Origin: Beijerinckiaceae bacterium
GTDB taxonomy: Bacteria; Pseudomonadota; Alphaproteobacteria; Rhizobiales; Beijerinckiaceae
Reading direction: 5' to 3'
DNA: 64,000 bases
Assembly (NCBI GenBank): GCA_027532775.1
Contig: JAPZTO010000003.1
Location: 1 to 64,000 of the forward strand
Shown here: one piece after another, positions 33,447 through 45,012 of the stretch
How the letters are laid out: every line of letters begins with the position of its first letter
Position numbering within the stretch: position 1 is the first letter of the stretch
Made by a program: the position numbers and the translations under genes
Notes under the pieces: model-generated
What the model saw: only the letters and a program-made list of their open reading frames with translations
What the model was told of the DNA's origin: nothing
Database searches by the model: none

Positions 33447-33564
33447 AAACCGGCGCCGGCTCTGCCTGCCGCACGAAGTTCGCATAGCGCATCATCCATC
33501 CCCTCGCTTGCGATGCCCGATGGCGCTCTTTACCCTCTGGCCGGTTCGTCAGGAGTGATTCACG

Positions 33565-33921
33565 ATGGGGCGTCTTTCTACGCATGTCCTTGATACAGCG
33601 CAGGGATGCCCCGCCGCGGGCATGCGCATCGAGGTTCTGGAAGCACGGGCCGGCGGCGGATGGGAGAAGATCGCCGATCTCGTGACGAATGCCGATGGCC
33701 GTACGGACGCGCCGGTCCTATCCGGCACCGCTTTCCGGACGGGTTCATTCCAGCTCCGCTTCCATGTCGCCGCCTATTTCCGGAGCCGGGGGGTAACCCT
33801 GCCCGAACCGCCTTTCCTCGACATCGTGCCGCTGCATTTCGGCATGGCGGAGCCGGACGGACATTATCATGTCCCGCTGCTCTGCTCGCCCTACGCCTAT
33901 TCCACCTATCGCGGGAGCTGA
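33565..33921 (+). CDS. uraH: 5-hydroxyisourate hydrolase UraH
   Basis: 118 aa. Transthyretin-like enzyme hydrolysing 5-hydroxyisourate to OHCU in urate breakdown. Hallmarks are the N-terminal [21 protein letters not shown] with catalytic His, [11 protein letters not shown], the [19 protein letters not shown] block and the C-terminal tetrapeptide YRGS. The stop is 4 bp before the next ATG, so it is in an operon with the puuE-uraD fusion. Urate oxidase itself is not in the window. Confidence 0.97.
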   Translation: MGRLSTHVLDTAQGCPAAGMRIEVLEARAGGGWEKIADLVTNADGRTDAPVLSGTAFRTGSFQLRFHVAAYFRSRGVTLPEPPFLDIVPLHFGMAEPDGHYHVPLLCSPYAYSTYRGS

Positions 33922-33925
33922 GATC

Positions 33926-35368
33926 ATGACCGCTGAAGCTCCCTATCCGCGTGACCTGATCGGCTATGGCAGGCGGCCGCCCCATGCCCGATGGCCGGGC
34001 GGGGCGCGGGTCGCGGTCCAGTTCGTGATCAATTACGAGGAGGGCGGCGAGAATTGCATTCTCCATGGCGATGCCGCCTCGGAAGCCTTCCTGTCCGAGA
34101 TTGTCGGCGCTCAGCCCTGGCCGGGCCAGCGGCACATGAACATGGAATCGATCTACGAATATGGCTCGCGTTCCGGGTTCTGGCGGCTCTACCGGATGTT
34201 CACCGAGCGCGGCCTGCCAGTCACGGTCTTTGGGGTCGCCAGCGCCATGGCGAGGCATCCGGAAGCGGTGCGCGCCATGGCCGAAGCAGGCTGGGAAATC
34301 GCCACGCATGGCCTGAAATGGATCGACTACCGTGATTTTGCACCGGAGGAGGAGGCCCGCCATATCGCAGAGGCCGTGCGGATCCAGCGGGAGATGGCGG
34401 GCGAGCGGCCACTCGGCATGTATCAGGGCCGCAGCTCGGCGCAGACGCTCCGGCTGACCATGGCGGAGGGCGGCTTCCTCTATTCCGCAGACAGCTATGC
34501 CGACGAGTTGCCCTACTGGGTCAGCGGGCCGAATGGCCGCGGTGGCGAGGGCCCGTTCCTGATCGTGCCTTACACGCTCGACGCGAATGACATGCGTTTT
34601 GCGACCCCGCAGGGCTTCAACAGCGGCGACCAGTTCTTCAGCTATCTGAAGGACAGTTTCGACCTCCTCCATGCCGAGGGCGAGACCGTGCCGAAGATGA
34701 TGTCGATCGGGCTGCATTGCCGGCTCGTCGGCCGGCCGGGCCGTGCGGCCGCCCTGGCGCGGTTTCTCGACTACGTGCTGGACCATGAGGGCGTCTGGGT
34801 GGCGACCCGCCTCGATATCGCACGGCACTGGGTGATGAACCATCCGCCTGCCGGCGGCTGGCGGCCCTCCACGCTCTCCAGACCGCTCTTTGTCGCGCGG
34901 TTCGGCGGCGTCTTCGAACATTCACCCTGGGTTGCCGAAGCGGCGTTTGCAAACGGGCTTGACCCGCGTTGCGATACGCTGGACGGGCTGCACGCGGCCA
35001 TGGTCCGGGCCATGCAGGCCGGCAGCCGCGCGCAGCAGGAAGCCCTGATCCGGGCGCATCCGGACCTTGCGGGACGCCTTGCACTGGCAGGGGAACTCAC
35101 CCCCGAATCGACGCAGGAACAGGCCTCTGCCGGGCTCGACCGCCTCACTCCGGAGGAGCTTTCCGCCTTCACTGCCCTGAACACGGCCTATCTCGAGCGG
35201 TTCGGCTTCCCCTTCATCATGGCGGTGAAGGGCCAGAACAAGGCGACGATCCGCGCCGCGTTCGAAAAGCGGATCGGGCACGATCCGGCCACGGAATTCG
35301 CCACCGCTCTCGACGAGATCGGGAAGATCGCCCGTTTCCGCCTGTCCGATATCCTGGAAAGCCGCTGA
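33926..35368 (+). CDS. Bifunctional allantoinase (PuuE) / OHCU decarboxylase (UraD) fusion
   Basis: 480 aa from the ATG at 33926. Residues 1-about 310 are a PuuE-type allantoinase (polysaccharide-deacetylase/NodB fold): [72 protein letters not shown]. Residues about 320-480 are an OHCU decarboxylase: [17 protein letters not shown] with the catalytic His, [51 protein letters not shown]. The fusion covers OHCU to allantoin and allantoin to allantoate. With uraH, it turns 5-hydroxyisourate into allantoate. The pgi ATG is 2 bp after the stop. Confidence 0.95.
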   Translation: MTAEAPYPRDLIGYGRRPPHARWPGGARVAVQFVINYEEGGENCILHGDAASEAFLSEIVGAQPWPGQRHMNMESIYEYGSRSGFWRLYRMFTERGLPVTVFGVASAMARHPEAVRAMAEAGWEIATHGLKWIDYRDFAPEEEARHIAEAVRIQREMAGERPLGMYQGRSSAQTLRLTMAEGGFLYSADSYADELPYWVSGPNGRGGEGPFLIVPYTLDANDMRFATPQGFNSGDQFFSYLKDSFDLLHAEGETVPKMMSIGLHCRLVGRPGRAAALARFLDYVLDHEGVWVATRLDIARHWVMNHPPAGGWRPSTLSRPLFVARFGGVFEHSPWVAEAAFANGLDPRCDTLDGLHAAMVRAMQAGSRAQQEALIRAHPDLAGRLALAGELTPESTQEQASAGLDRLTPEELSAFTALNTAYLERFGFPFIMAVKGQNKATIRAAFEKRIGHDPATEFATALDEIGKIARFRLSDILESR

Positions 35369-35370
35369 CC

Positions 35371-36957
35371 ATGACCGATTCTCTCGCCGCCTGCTGGGCT
35401 GATCTCGATGCCCACAAGACGCGCCTTGCGCAGGACCGGACAACCGACCTCTTCTCCCGGGATTCCGAACGGTTCGTGCGTTTTGCCGCCGAATTCGAGG
35501 ACATGCTTCTCGACCTGTCGAAATGCCGGGTCGACGAGGCGGCGATGACGAGCCTTGTCGCGCTGGCCCATCATGCCGGGCTCGCGCAGGCACGGCAGGC
35601 CATGTTCGCCGGTGAGCCGATCAACGCGACCGAGGGCCGGGCCGTCCTGCATGTGGCGCTTCGGCAGCATGAGGGAACGCGGCTGACGGGCGGCACTGAC
35701 GTGATGCCGGACATCCTCGCCACGCGGCAGGCCTGCTTCCGCTTCGCCGAAGGCATCCGGAACGGCAGCATCGCCACAGTGACGGGCGCGCCGTTCACCG
35801 ATATCGTCAATATCGGGATCGGCGGCTCCGATCTCGGCCCGGCCATGGCCGTCGAGGCCCTGCGCCCCTATAACGACGGGCCGCGGGTCCATTTCGTCTC
35901 GAATGTCGACGGCGCCCATCTGGCAGACACGTTGCGCGGGCTTGAGCCGGCGCGCACGCTCGTCATCGTGGCCTCGAAAACCTTCACCACGATCGAAACC
36001 ATGACCAATGCCCGCTCCGCGCGGGAATGGATGGCCTCGGCCCTCGGCGAGGCGGCGATCGGCCCGCATTTCGCGGCGGTCTCGACCGCGCTCGACAAGG
36101 TTGCCGCCTTCGGCATCCCGCCAGAGCGGGCCTTCGGCTTCTGGGACTGGGTCGGCGGGCGCTACTCGATCTGGTCGTCGATCGGGCTGCCGCTGATGAT
36201 CGCGATCGGCCCGGCGCGGTTCAGCGCCTTCCTCGCCGGGGCTGAGGCGATGGACCGGCATTTCGAATCGGCCCCGCTGCGCCACAACCTGCCGGCCCTG
36301 CTCGGCCTGATCGGCGTGTGGCATCGCCGCGTCTGGGGCCATGCCAGCCGTGCCATCATTCCCTATGACCAGCGCCTGCATCGGTTCCCCGCCTATCTGC
36401 AGCAGCTGGATATGGAATCCAACGGCAAGTCGGTCCGGAAGGATGGCCATGCTGTGGAGGGCGTGACGGGCCCCATCGTCTGGGGCGAGCCGGGCACGAA
36501 TGGCCAGCACGCCTTCTTCCAGCTTCTGCATCAGGGCACGGATGTCATCCCGGTCGAGTTCCTCCTTGCCGTCGAGGGCCACGAGCCGGCCTATGCCCAT
36601 CACCACCAGTTGCTGATCGCCAATTGCCTCGCCCAATCGCAGGCCCTGATGGTCGGGCGCAGCCTCGCCGAGGCGAAAGGCAACCCGCATCGCGTCTTCC
36701 CCGGCGACCGCCCCTCCATCACCTTGCTCTACCGCAAGCTCGATCCCTACACGCTGGGGCGGCTGATCGCGCTCTACGAGCACCGGGTCTTTGTCGAGGC
36801 GGCGATCTACGGGATCAATGCCTTCGACCAATGGGGTGTGGAGCTGGGCAAGGAACTGGCCACGCAACTGGCGGAGCCCCTGGCCAGCGGTCGCAACCTC
36901 GGGTCGCTTGACGGCTCGACGGCGGGGCTTATAGCGAGGATCAGAGGGGATCATTAA
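35371..36957 (+). CDS. pgi: Glucose-6-phosphate isomerase
   Basis: 528 aa from the ATG at 35371, 2 bp after the puuE-uraD stop; a longer in-frame extension inside the previous gene is rejected. Interconverts glucose 6-phosphate and fructose 6-phosphate in the cytosol. Motifs are [48 protein letters not shown], the catalytic Glu in [18 protein letters not shown] and the catalytic Lys in [13 protein letters not shown]. It may be read from the ura promoter, an unusual companion for a glycolytic gene. Confidence 0.97.
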   Translation: MTDSLAACWADLDAHKTRLAQDRTTDLFSRDSERFVRFAAEFEDMLLDLSKCRVDEAAMTSLVALAHHAGLAQARQAMFAGEPINATEGRAVLHVALRQHEGTRLTGGTDVMPDILATRQACFRFAEGIRNGSIATVTGAPFTDIVNIGIGGSDLGPAMAVEALRPYNDGPRVHFVSNVDGAHLADTLRGLEPARTLVIVASKTFTTIETMTNARSAREWMASALGEAAIGPHFAAVSTALDKVAAFGIPPERAFGFWDWVGGRYSIWSSIGLPLMIAIGPARFSAFLAGAEAMDRHFESAPLRHNLPALLGLIGVWHRRVWGHASRAIIPYDQRLHRFPAYLQQLDMESNGKSVRKDGHAVEGVTGPIVWGEPGTNGQHAFFQLLHQGTDVIPVEFLLAVEGHEPAYAHHHQLLIANCLAQSQALMVGRSLAEAKGNPHRVFPGDRPSITLLYRKLDPYTLGRLIALYEHRVFVEAAIYGINAFDQWGVELGKELATQLAEPLASGRNLGSLDGSTAGLIARIRGDH

Positions 36958-36971
36958 CAGCAGGAGGCCGT

Positions 36972-37538
36972 ATGCTGGCGCTCTCTCCCCGGACTGTTCT
37001 TCTCCCCATCGATTTCCAGGAAGGCTTTTTCAGCCCGCGCATGCCGCCGCTCGGCCAGCCGGGCTTTGACCGCAATGCGCTGGCGCTCATTGCCGCCTGG
37101 CGCCGGAAGGGATGGCCGATCCTCCATGTGCGGCATGATTCCGCCGAGCCGGGCTCCTGCTTCCGCCCGGATGATCCCGGCAATGCGCTCCGACCCAGTT
37201 TCTCCCCGGCGGAGGGCGAGGCGCTGGTGACGAAATCGGTCAATTCCGCCTTCCTCAACACCGATCTTGACCTGCGCCTGAAGCGGCTCGGGGCGGATGG
37301 TGTCATCGCCTTCGGCATCTCGACGGATATGTGCGTCTCGACGACAGTACGGACCGGCAACAATCTCGGCTGGCGGATGATCGTCGCCGGCGATGCCTGC
37401 GCCGCCTTCGAGCAGAAGGATCTCGATGGCGCTGTCCTGCCGGCAGCGGAGATCCACCGCTTCCATCTCGCCACCCTGCGCAATGAATTCGCGACGGTGG
37501 CCAGCACGGCGGAGATCCTGCACGCCATGGCAGCCTAA
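36972..37538 (+). CDS. Isochorismatase-family cysteine hydrolase
   Basis: 188 aa. Catalytic triad visible: D14 (LLPIDFQEGFF), K88 (VTKSVNSAF) and C121 (GISTDMCVSTTVR). These enzymes hydrolyse amides or related bonds (nicotinamidase, N-carbamoylsarcosine or ureidoacrylate/peroxyureidoacrylate amidases). The exact substrate is not clear. Position 14 bp after pgi and downstream of the ureide genes hints at a carbamoyl/ureido substrate, but this is inference. The operon ends in an intrinsic terminator. Confidence 0.9.
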   Translation: MLALSPRTVLLPIDFQEGFFSPRMPPLGQPGFDRNALALIAAWRRKGWPILHVRHDSAEPGSCFRPDDPGNALRPSFSPAEGEALVTKSVNSAFLNTDLDLRLKRLGADGVIAFGISTDMCVSTTVRTGNNLGWRMIVAGDACAAFEQKDLDGAVLPAAEIHRFHLATLRNEFATVASTAEILHAMAA

Positions 37539-37560
37539 GGGCAGGGACTTCCGGACATGA

Positions 37561-37594
37561 AAAGGGCCGCGCTTTCGGCGCGGCCCTGATTTTC
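37561..37594. terminator. Bidirectional intrinsic terminator between the hydrolase gene and pnp
   Basis: Stem GGGCCGCGC (37565-37573)/GCGCGGCCC (37579-37587), 5-nt loop, flanked by AAAA on the left and TGATTTT on the right. It can stop the plus-strand ura-pgi-hydrolase transcript and the minus-strand pnp transcript, which converge here. Confidence 0.85.
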
Positions 37595-37613
37595 CCATCC
37601 CTTGCGGAAGGGC

Positions 37614-39776
37614 TTACTCGGCGTCGTTTTCAGCTGCCCGGGCAGCATCGCGCTCGGCCTTCTGCTTGGCTTCGAGATCCTCGCCGGTTTCCTGATCGAC
37701 GATCTTCATCGAGAGCTTGGTCTTGCCGCGCTCATCGAAGCCGAGGAACTTCACCTTCACCTTGTCGCCTTCCTTGACGACATCGGTGGTCTTGGCAACC
37801 TTGCGCGGGGCAAGCTGGGAGATATGGACCAGCCCGTCACGCGCGCCGAAGAAGTTCACGAAGGCGCCGAAATCGGTCGTCTTCACAACCGTGCCATCAT
37901 AGATCTGGCCGACTTCCGGATCCGAGGCGATCGACCTGATCCAGTTGATCGCGGCCTTGATCTTCTCGCCTTCCGCCGAGGCGACCTTGATCGTGCCGTC
38001 ATCCTGGATGTCGATCTTGGTGCCGGTCTTCTCGGTGATCTCGCGGATCACCTTGCCGCCGGAACCGATGACTTCGCGGATCTTGTCCGGGTTGATCTTG
38101 ATGGTCTCGATGCGCGGCGCATACTGGCCGAGCTGGCCACGCGGCTGGGTGAGGGCTTCCGCCATCTTGCCCAGAATATGCATGCGCCCGCCCTTGGCCT
38201 GCGAGAGCGCGACCTTCATGATCTCCTCGGTGATCCCGGCGATCTTGATGTCCATCTGCAGCGCGGTGATGCCGTTCTCGGTGCCGGCCACCTTGAAGTC
38301 CATGTCGCCGAGATGATCCTCGTCGCCCAGGATATCCGAGAGGACGGCGAAGCGATCGCCCTCGAGGATCAGGCCCATGGCGATACCGGCCACCGGCGCC
38401 TTCAGCGGCACGCCGGCATCCATCATCGCGAGGCTCGAACCGCAGACGGTTGCCATCGACGAGGAGCCGTTCGACTCGGTGATCTCCGAGACGATGCGCA
38501 TCGTGTAGGGGAATTCATGCTGCGCGGGCAGCATCGGGTGCAGCGCGCGCCAAGCCAGCTTGCCGTGGCCGATTTCGCGGCGGCCGGGCGAGCCCATGCG
38601 GCCGGTTTCGCCGACGGAATAGGGCGGGAAGTTGTAATGCAGCAGGAAGCGCTCCTTGCGGGTGCCTTCCAGCTCGTCGATGAACTGCTCGTCATCGCCG
38701 GTGCCGAGGGTCGCGACCACGAGGGCCTGCGTCTCGCCACGGGTGAAGAGCGCCGAGCCATGGGTGCGCGGCAGCATGCCGACTTCCGAGACGATCTGGC
38801 GGACATCGGTCAGGCCGCGGCCATCGATGCGGCTCTTGGTGTCGAGGATGTTCCAGCGCACGATCTTGGCCTGGACTTCCTTGAACACGGTCTTGAGCTG
38901 TTCCTTGTCGAACTTCGCCTCGCCACCTTCCGGCGCAAGCGCGGCGAAGACCTTCGCCTTGGCCGCATCGACCGCCTTGTAGCGGCCCTGCTTGTCGATG
39001 ATCTTGTAGGCCTCGCGGAGGTCCGACTCGGCGACCTCGAGCACGGCCTTCTCGATATGCGAGAGATCGGTCGGGGTGTAGTCGCGCGGTTCCTTGGCAG
39101 CCTTCTCGGCCAGGCCGATGATCGCGTCGATCACCGGCTGGAAGCCGGCATGGCCGAACATCACGGCGCCGAGCATCACTTCTTCCGAAAGCTGCTGGGC
39201 TTCGGATTCCACCATCAGCACGGCGTCGCCCGTGCCGGCCACGACGAGATCGAGGACCGAGTCCTTCATCTGGTCAAGCGTCGGGTTCAGAACGTATTCG
39301 CCGTTGATATAGCCGACGCGGGCACCGCCGACCGGGCCCATGAAGGGCACGCCCGAGATCGTCAGCGCGGCCGAGGCGGCAACCATGGCCACCACATCCG
39401 GGTCATTCTCGAGATCATGGCTGAGGACCGTCACGATGACCTGGGTCTCGTTGCGGTAGCCTTCCACGAAAAGCGGGCGGATCGGGCGGTCGATCAGGCG
39501 GGAAACAAGCGTTTCCTTCTCGGTCGGACGGCCTTCGCGCTTGAAATACCCCCCCGGAATACGGCCGGCCGCGAAGGCCTTTTCCTGATAATTCACGGTG
39601 AGCGGGAAGAAATCGATACCGGGCTTCGGATCCTTGGCCGAAACGACGGTAGCGAGAACGGTGGTCTCGCCGTAGGTGGCGAGCACGGCGCCATCGGCCT
39701 GGCGGGCAATGCGGCCCGATTCAAGCGTGAGCGTGCGGCCGCCCCACTGGATGGTCTTGCGTTGGATATCAAACAT
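37614..39776 (-). CDS. pnp: Polyribonucleotide nucleotidyltransferase (PNPase)
   Basis: 720 aa. Phosphorolytic 3'-5' exoribonuclease, trimeric, part of RNA decay. Two RNase PH domains: first [30 protein letters not shown], second with [31 protein letters not shown] and [21 protein letters not shown]. These are followed by KH ([18 protein letters not shown]) and S1 ([31 protein letters not shown]) domains and an acidic tail. Downstream of rpsO in the usual order, with a 267-bp leader containing a hairpin. Confidence 0.98.
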   Translation of the reverse strand: MFDIQRKTIQWGGRTLTLESGRIARQADGAVLATYGETTVLATVVSAKDPKPGIDFFPLTVNYQEKAFAAGRIPGGYFKREGRPTEKETLVSRLIDRPIRPLFVEGYRNETQVIVTVLSHDLENDPDVVAMVAASAALTISGVPFMGPVGGARVGYINGEYVLNPTLDQMKDSVLDLVVAGTGDAVLMVESEAQQLSEEVMLGAVMFGHAGFQPVIDAIIGLAEKAAKEPRDYTPTDLSHIEKAVLEVAESDLREAYKIIDKQGRYKAVDAAKAKVFAALAPEGGEAKFDKEQLKTVFKEVQAKIVRWNILDTKSRIDGRGLTDVRQIVSEVGMLPRTHGSALFTRGETQALVVATLGTGDDEQFIDELEGTRKERFLLHYNFPPYSVGETGRMGSPGRREIGHGKLAWRALHPMLPAQHEFPYTMRIVSEITESNGSSSMATVCGSSLAMMDAGVPLKAPVAGIAMGLILEGDRFAVLSDILGDEDHLGDMDFKVAGTENGITALQMDIKIAGITEEIMKVALSQAKGGRMHILGKMAEALTQPRGQLGQYAPRIETIKINPDKIREVIGSGGKVIREITEKTGTKIDIQDDGTIKVASAEGEKIKAAINWIRSIASDPEVGQIYDGTVVKTTDFGAFVNFFGARDGLVHISQLAPRKVAKTTDVVKEGDKVKVKFLGFDERGKTKLSMKIVDQETGEDLEAKQKAERDAARAAENDAE

Positions 39777-39907
39777 GATCTGTCCTGTTCAGGCGCGCGC
39801 AAAGTGCGGCAGCGCCGGTAGCGCACGTCGGTCCGGCCTTGAGGCCACGACGCGCGTGGTTTCGAGAGAGGTTGGGAAACCACCCGAATCCATGAGCAAG
39901 ACGGCGA

Positions 39908-39939
39908 GACGCTTCCCTGGCCCTCGGGCCCGAAGCGTC
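39908..39939 (-). promoter_or_regulatory. Hairpin in the pnp leader
   Basis: Outer stem GACGCTTC (39908-39915)/GAAGCGTC (39932-39939), with inner GGCCC/GGGCC pairing, in the rpsO-pnp gap about 130 nt before the pnp ATG. In E. coli the same gap holds the rpsO terminator and the RNase III hairpin through which PNPase represses itself. A comparable role here is inferred. There is no T-tract. Confidence 0.5.
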
Positions 39940-40043
39940 CGGCGATCCTGCCATGGCCTTCGCCTGTTTCCCGCGCCGGGCCGGCCCCTGCCGGTCCGAC
40001 GCGAGCAGAGGCGGCTGGCGCCCCTGCCCATTCGGTTGCCCGC

Positions 40044-40313
40044 TTAGCGGCGGATGCCGAGACGCTCGATCAGCGTCCTGTAGCGGGCCTCGTCCTTCTT
40101 CTTGAGATAATCAAGGAGCGAACGACGCTGCGACACGAGCTTGAGCAGCCCGCGGCGCGAATGGTTGTCCTTCTTATGCGTCTTGAAATGCTCGGTCAGG
40201 GTCGAGATTCGGCTGGTCAGAATGGCCACCTGCACTTCCGGCGAGCCAGTATCGCCCGCCTTGGTCGCATAATCGGAAATCAGCGCGGATTTGCGCTCGG
40301 CTGTGATCGACAT
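40044..40313 (-). CDS. rpsO: 30S ribosomal protein S15
   Basis: 89 aa, exact family length. Primary 16S rRNA-binding protein of the platform. Conserved S15 features are the [25 protein letters not shown] segment, [34 protein letters not shown] and the C-terminal [12 protein letters not shown]. It lies between truB (160 bp upstream on the same strand) and pnp. Confidence 0.98.
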   Translation of the reverse strand: MSITAERKSALISDYATKAGDTGSPEVQVAILTSRISTLTEHFKTHKKDNHSRRGLLKLVSQRRSLLDYLKKKDEARYRTLIERLGIRR

Positions 40314-40473
40314 CGGATGCCTCCATGAGGTTCGAGAAACGGCCCGGCCGGGATGTCGTCCAGCAGGGTCAGGTCAGACGCGCCAGCGCGTCGTGGCGGG
40401 AGCCTTGCTTCTGCCATGGCCGCGTGCATAGCAGGAAATTCATGAAAAGCCAGCGAAAAGACCGGCCAGATCG

Positions 40474-41418
40474 TCAGGCGAGGTTGAACACGCGGTGCGG
40501 GCGCAACTCGCCCTTGTCGATTTCACCGATCGCGATCAGCTCGTGGCCGGCAACGACAGCGACATGGCCGAGCATTGTCGGAGCGTCGCGCCCGCGCAGG
40601 ATGACGCTCTGGCCGCGCTTGAGGCGGGCGGCATCGTGACGCGAGACCTGAAGTTCGGACAGTTCGGCAAGACCACGATCGACCGGCGCCAGCAGCGTGG
40701 CGATATGGGCTTCCTGCTCGACCGGGTCGGGCAACGTCCGGGTCAGATCCTCTACCGGGATGAATTGCTGCTCGAGGAAGGGGCCGACGCGGGTGCGGCG
40801 CAAGCCCGTGACATGGCCGAAACAGCCGAGGGCGCGGCCGAGATCACGGGCGATGGCGCGAACATAGGTGCCCTTGCCGCATTCGGCCTCGAGCGTCGTC
40901 GAGTGGCCATCATGCGCAACGATCGTGAGACTGTCGATCAGCACCTCGCGGGCCTCGAGTTCCACCTCCTCGCCATCGCGGGCAAGATCATAGGCGCGCT
41001 CACCATCGACTTTGATCGCCGAGAATTTCGGCGGCACCTGCAGGATCGCGCCGGTGAAGCGCGGCAGCATCGCCTCGACCTCGGCCTGCGAGGGGCGCTG
41101 GTCGGAGGTGCGGGCCGGCGTGCCCTCGGTATCGTCGGTCGTCGTCTCGATGCCCCAGGTCACGGTGAAGCGGTAGGCCTTCTTGCCGTCCATCACATAG
41201 GGCACGGTTTTCGTCGCCTCGCCGAGCGCGATCGGCAGGCAACCGGAAGCGAGCGGATCGAGCGTGCCGGCATGGCCGGCCTTCTTGGCCCGGAAGACGC
41301 GTTTCACGATGGCGACGGCATGGGTCGAGGTCATGCCGACCGGCTTGTCGAGGATCAGCCAGCCATGGACATCGCGCTTCTTCGGGCGCTGGCCCGGGGG
41401 AGAAAGGGTTTCGGTCAT
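40474..41418 (-). CDS. truB: tRNA pseudouridine(55) synthase TruB
   Basis: 314 aa. Makes pseudouridine 55 in the T loop of tRNAs. The catalytic Asp is D54 in [13 protein letters not shown]. Others are the substrate-binding [22 protein letters not shown] and [35 protein letters not shown]. The C-terminal PUA-like part contains [11 protein letters not shown]. It overlaps rbfA by 4 bp. Part of the rimP-nusA-ylxR-infB-rbfA-truB run. Confidence 0.98.
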   Translation of the reverse strand: MTETLSPPGQRPKKRDVHGWLILDKPVGMTSTHAVAIVKRVFRAKKAGHAGTLDPLASGCLPIALGEATKTVPYVMDGKKAYRFTVTWGIETTTDDTEGTPARTSDQRPSQAEVEAMLPRFTGAILQVPPKFSAIKVDGERAYDLARDGEEVELEAREVLIDSLTIVAHDGHSTTLEAECGKGTYVRAIARDLGRALGCFGHVTGLRRTRVGPFLEQQFIPVEDLTRTLPDPVEQEAHIATLLAPVDRGLAELSELQVSRHDAARLKRGQSVILRGRDAPTMLGHVAVVAGHELIAIGEIDKGELRPHRVFNLA

Positions 41419-41867
41419 TCCGTCTCGGTTTTCTTGTCGTCGCCGGCGGCAAGGTCGCGGCGGACGCGGTCATCGTGGAAGATCTTCTCGATCCGGGCCG
41501 CCTCGTCATAGCGGTCATCGACGCGGAATCGCAGTTCGGGTGAATATTTCAGCTCGCGCAGGCGGCGGGACACTTCGAGGCGAAGCTCTTTCGCATTGCG
41601 GTTGAGCGCCGCCACTGCCTCGGCCTCGCCGGCTTCGCCAAGGACGGCCTTGCCGCCCAAGGGCATGACCAGCACGGTGCCGTGGCGCAGATCCGGCGAC
41701 ATTCGGACTTCCAGCACGGAAATCAGCATGCCCGAGAGTTCCGGATCATGGATGTCGCCGCGCGCCAGCACTTCCGCCAGGACATGGCGGACCTGCTCGC
41801 CGACACGAAGCTGGCGTTGGGAAGGCTGGCCGGGATTGGGATTGGGACGAACCATGTTCCGCTCCAA
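41415..41867 (-). CDS. rbfA: 30S ribosome-binding factor RbfA
   Basis: 150 aa. Assists late 30S maturation and cold adaptation by binding the 5' end region of 16S rRNA. The KH-like fold has [51 protein letters not shown] and [37 protein letters not shown]. The C-terminal charged tail is longer than in E. coli. It follows infB after 53 bp and overlaps truB. Confidence 0.97.
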   Translation of the reverse strand: MERNMVRPNPNPGQPSQRQLRVGEQVRHVLAEVLARGDIHDPELSGMLISVLEVRMSPDLRHGTVLVMPLGGKAVLGEAGEAEAVAALNRNAKELRLEVSRRLRELKYSPELRFRVDDRYDEAARIEKIFHDDRVRRDLAAGDDKKTETE

Positions 41868-41920
41868 AAGAGAAAGGCCGGGTCAGCCCGGCCTCCCATA
41901 GATGCAAGAGGCCCGAAAGG

Positions 41921-44900
41921 TCACAGCGAGCGCTGGATTTCCTCGACGCGGAAGCATTCGATGATGTCGCCCGCGCGCATGTCCTCGTAATTGGCGAAGG
42001 CCATGCCGCATTCCTGGCCGGACTGGACTTCCTTCACCTCGTCCTTGAAGCGCTTCAGCGTCTTCAGCGTGCCCTCGTGGACCACGACACTGTCGCGGAT
42101 CAGGCGCACCTTGGCACCGCGCTCGACCTTGCCGTCGGTGACGATACAGCCCGCGATATTGCCGACCTTGGTGATGTTGAAGACCTGCTTGATCTCGGCA
42201 TTGCCGAGCATGGTCTCCCGCAGGGTCGGGGCCAGCATGCCGGACATCGCCGCCTTCACGTCATCCACGAGGTCGTAGATGATGTTGTAGTAGCGGATCT
42301 CCACGCCAGAGCGCTCGGCCGATTCCCGGGCTTCCTTGTGCGCACGCACATTGAAGGCCAGCACCACGGCGCCGGTCGCGTTGGCGAGGGTGATGTCGGA
42401 TTCGGTGATGCCGCCAACACCCGTATGCAGGATGCGCGCTCGAACCTCGTCGTTCCCGAGCTTTTCGACCGACGCCGCGATGGCTTCGACCGAGCCCTGA
42501 ACATCGCCCTTGATGACCAGCGGGAACTCCTTGCGGCCTGCGGCATCCTTGGCTTGCTTCATCAGATCAACCAGGCTGCGCGATTGGCCCGAGCCACGCG
42601 CGGCTGCGTTGTCGCGCTTCTGGCGCTCGCGGTAATTCGTGATCTCGCGGGCACGGGCCTCGCTCTCGACCACCGCCACGCGGTCGCCCGCTTCCGGGGC
42701 ACCCTGGAAGCCGAGGATCTCGACCGGCAGGGACGGGCCGGCTTCGGCCACGTTCTCGCCCTTGTCGTTGATGAGGGCACGGACGCGGCCCCACTGGGCG
42801 CCGGCCACGACAATGTCGCCGGTACGCAGCGTGCCACGCTGGACGAGCACGGTAGCGACGGGGCCGCGACCGCGATCGAGTTTCGCTTCGATAACCGAGC
42901 CTTCGGCGGGCCGCTCCGGGTTCGCCCGGAGTTCAAGCACTTCGGCCTGCAGCTGGATGATCTCGAGCAGCTTTTCCAGATTGAGCTTCTGCTTGGCCGA
43001 GACCTCGATTTCGAGTGTATCCCCGCCCATGCTTTCAACCTGCACATCGTGCTGAAGCAATTCCGTGCGCACGCGCTCGGGCTTGGCTTCCGGCTTGTCG
43101 ATCTTGTTGATCGCCACGATCATCGGAACCTGCGCGGCCTTGGCATGGTTGATGGCCTCGATCGTCTGCGGCATCACGCCGTCATCGGCGGCGACCACGA
43201 GAATGACGATGTCCGTCACCTTGGCACCACGGGCACGCATGGCCGTAAAGGCGGCGTGGCCCGGCGTATCGATGAAGGTCACCTTGCCGCCCAGCGGCGT
43301 CGTGACCTGATAGGCACCGATATGCTGGGTGATGCCGCCCGCCTCGCCCGAGACGACGTTGGTCTGGCGGATGGCATCGAGCAGCGAGGTCTTGCCGTGG
43401 TCGACATGGCCCATGATCGTCACGACCGGGGCGCGGTAGACCATGGTGTCATCATCATCCGGCGTATCGAAGAGGCCTTCCTCGACATCCGCCTCGGCAA
43501 CGCGCTTCACGGTATGGCCGAGATCCTCGGCGACGAGCTGGGCCGTATCGGCGTCGATCACATCGGTGATCTTGTGCATCTGGCCCTGCTTCATCAGGAA
43601 GCGGATGACATCCACCGCGCGTTCCGACATGCGGTTCGCCAGTTCCTGGATGGTAATCGTCTCCGGAATGACCACCTCGCGGATGATCTTTTCCTTGGGC
43701 TCGTTGTTGGCCATGCCCTTCATGCGCTGCACGCGGCGCTTGAAGGCGGCCACCGAACGCTGACGCTCGTCCTCGTCCGAGGTCACGGAGGTCACGGTCA
43801 GGCGGCCGCGCGACTTCTCGGCTGCGCCCTTGGTGCGTTCTGGCTTCGCCGGGGCCGGCACCTTGACGCCACTGCCGCGACGCACGCGGCCTTCCTCGTC
43901 TTCATCGGGCCGCGGGGCGCGGGGCGGCACATTGCCGACCTCGCGCTTGGGACGCATGTTTTCCAGTTCCTCGATCGGGGCTGCACCACCGATCGACGGA
44001 CGGCCGCCCGGCGGGCGCGAGCCCGGGGCCGGCGCCTGGCCAGGCCGAGGCGCGAAGCCGAGGCGGACCGTTCCGGCCGGGCGTTCGCCCTGCGGGCGGC
44101 TGCCCTCGAAACGCTGGCCCTCCGGCCGGGGACCATCACGACGGATCCCGTCACGCGGGGGTCCGCCCTCGCGGCGGAAGCCGCCTTCACGCGGGGCGCC
44201 ATCCTGCGGGCGACGCTCGCCGCCTTCAGCCGGACGGCCGAAACGCGGGCCATCAAGGCGCGGCGGCCGGGTGCCGAAATCACGGGCAGGTGCCGCCGAA
44301 CGCGGCTGGTCCTGGCGCATACCGGAATCCTGGCGCATGCCCGGAGCCGGGCGCGGTTCGTAACGGCGGGTTTCCGAAGGGGCGGAAGGCGCCGGCTGGG
44401 GCGCCGGGGCAGCCGCCTGCGGAGCGGCCGGAGCCGGGGCGGGCGCCGAAACGACAGGCGCCGGAGCAGTTACGGATTCCGTCTTCGGAGCAGCAGCCTG
44501 GCTCGCGGCCTCATCGGCGCGGCGGCGCTCTTCTTCCTCGCGGCGGCGGGCTTCCGCCGCAGCGCGATCGCGTTCCTCACGCTCGTGACGCTCTTCATCC
44601 TGGCGACGGCGATCTTCCTCCTCGCGGCGGCGGGCCTCCTGAAGGACCTGCGCGCGGGCACCCCGCTCGTCTTCGGTGAGCGTGCGCTGCTGCGACGAGC
44701 CAAGTCCGAGCCGGACCGCATTTGCCTTGGCTTCAACGGGCGGGCGCGGCGGCGGAGGGGCACTCTTCGTCTCGACAACCGGGGGCTTGGTCTCCCGCGG
44801 CTCGAAGCCGCCACCGGGACGCCGTTTGACGGTCTCGACCACGACGGATTTCGTCCGACCATGGGAGAAGCTTTGCTTGACGACGCCCTGCTCCACGGGA

Positions 44901-44965
44901 CGCTTCAGCGAAAGCGTCTTCGATACCGAGAGCGTCTTGTCGCCCGTGCCGTTATTCTCACTCAT
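41921..44965 (-). CDS. infB: Translation initiation factor IF-2
   Basis: 1014 aa from the ATG at 44963-44965; the frame extends 17 codons further but that start overlaps the ylxR end. GTPase that places initiator tRNA on the 30S subunit. The N-terminal 450 residues are low-complexity, rich in Arg/Glu/Pro/Gly/Ala repeats ([34 protein letters not shown]). The IF2_N motif is [24 protein letters not shown]. The G domain has [23 protein letters not shown] and AINKIDKP. Domains II-IV follow, ending in the [19 protein letters not shown] block. The strongly biased N-terminus creates a 1012-codon antisense frame that is not a gene. Confidence 0.98.
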   Translation of the reverse strand: MSENNGTGDKTLSVSKTLSLKRPVEQGVVKQSFSHGRTKSVVVETVKRRPGGGFEPRETKPPVVETKSAPPPPRPPVEAKANAVRLGLGSSQQRTLTEDERGARAQVLQEARRREEEDRRRQDEERHEREERDRAAAEARRREEEERRRADEAASQAAAPKTESVTAPAPVVSAPAPAPAAPQAAAPAPQPAPSAPSETRRYEPRPAPGMRQDSGMRQDQPRSAAPARDFGTRPPRLDGPRFGRPAEGGERRPQDGAPREGGFRREGGPPRDGIRRDGPRPEGQRFEGSRPQGERPAGTVRLGFAPRPGQAPAPGSRPPGGRPSIGGAAPIEELENMRPKREVGNVPPRAPRPDEDEEGRVRRGSGVKVPAPAKPERTKGAAEKSRGRLTVTSVTSDEDERQRSVAAFKRRVQRMKGMANNEPKEKIIREVVIPETITIQELANRMSERAVDVIRFLMKQGQMHKITDVIDADTAQLVAEDLGHTVKRVAEADVEEGLFDTPDDDDTMVYRAPVVTIMGHVDHGKTSLLDAIRQTNVVSGEAGGITQHIGAYQVTTPLGGKVTFIDTPGHAAFTAMRARGAKVTDIVILVVAADDGVMPQTIEAINHAKAAQVPMIVAINKIDKPEAKPERVRTELLQHDVQVESMGGDTLEIEVSAKQKLNLEKLLEIIQLQAEVLELRANPERPAEGSVIEAKLDRGRGPVATVLVQRGTLRTGDIVVAGAQWGRVRALINDKGENVAEAGPSLPVEILGFQGAPEAGDRVAVVESEARAREITNYRERQKRDNAAARGSGQSRSLVDLMKQAKDAAGRKEFPLVIKGDVQGSVEAIAASVEKLGNDEVRARILHTGVGGITESDITLANATGAVVLAFNVRAHKEARESAERSGVEIRYYNIIYDLVDDVKAAMSGMLAPTLRETMLGNAEIKQVFNITKVGNIAGCIVTDGKVERGAKVRLIRDSVVVHEGTLKTLKRFKDEVKEVQSGQECGMAFANYEDMRAGDIIECFRVEEIQRSL

Positions 44966-45012
44966 TCGTGTCGTAATCCTCGACGATCGATCTGCCGTTT
45001 TGCCTGCCCGGG

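Noticed and set aside
37602-39821. 739-codon plus-strand frame opposite pnp
   Set aside because: Mirror of the PNPase coding pattern in a high-GC gene; composition and lack of motifs mark it as a shadow.
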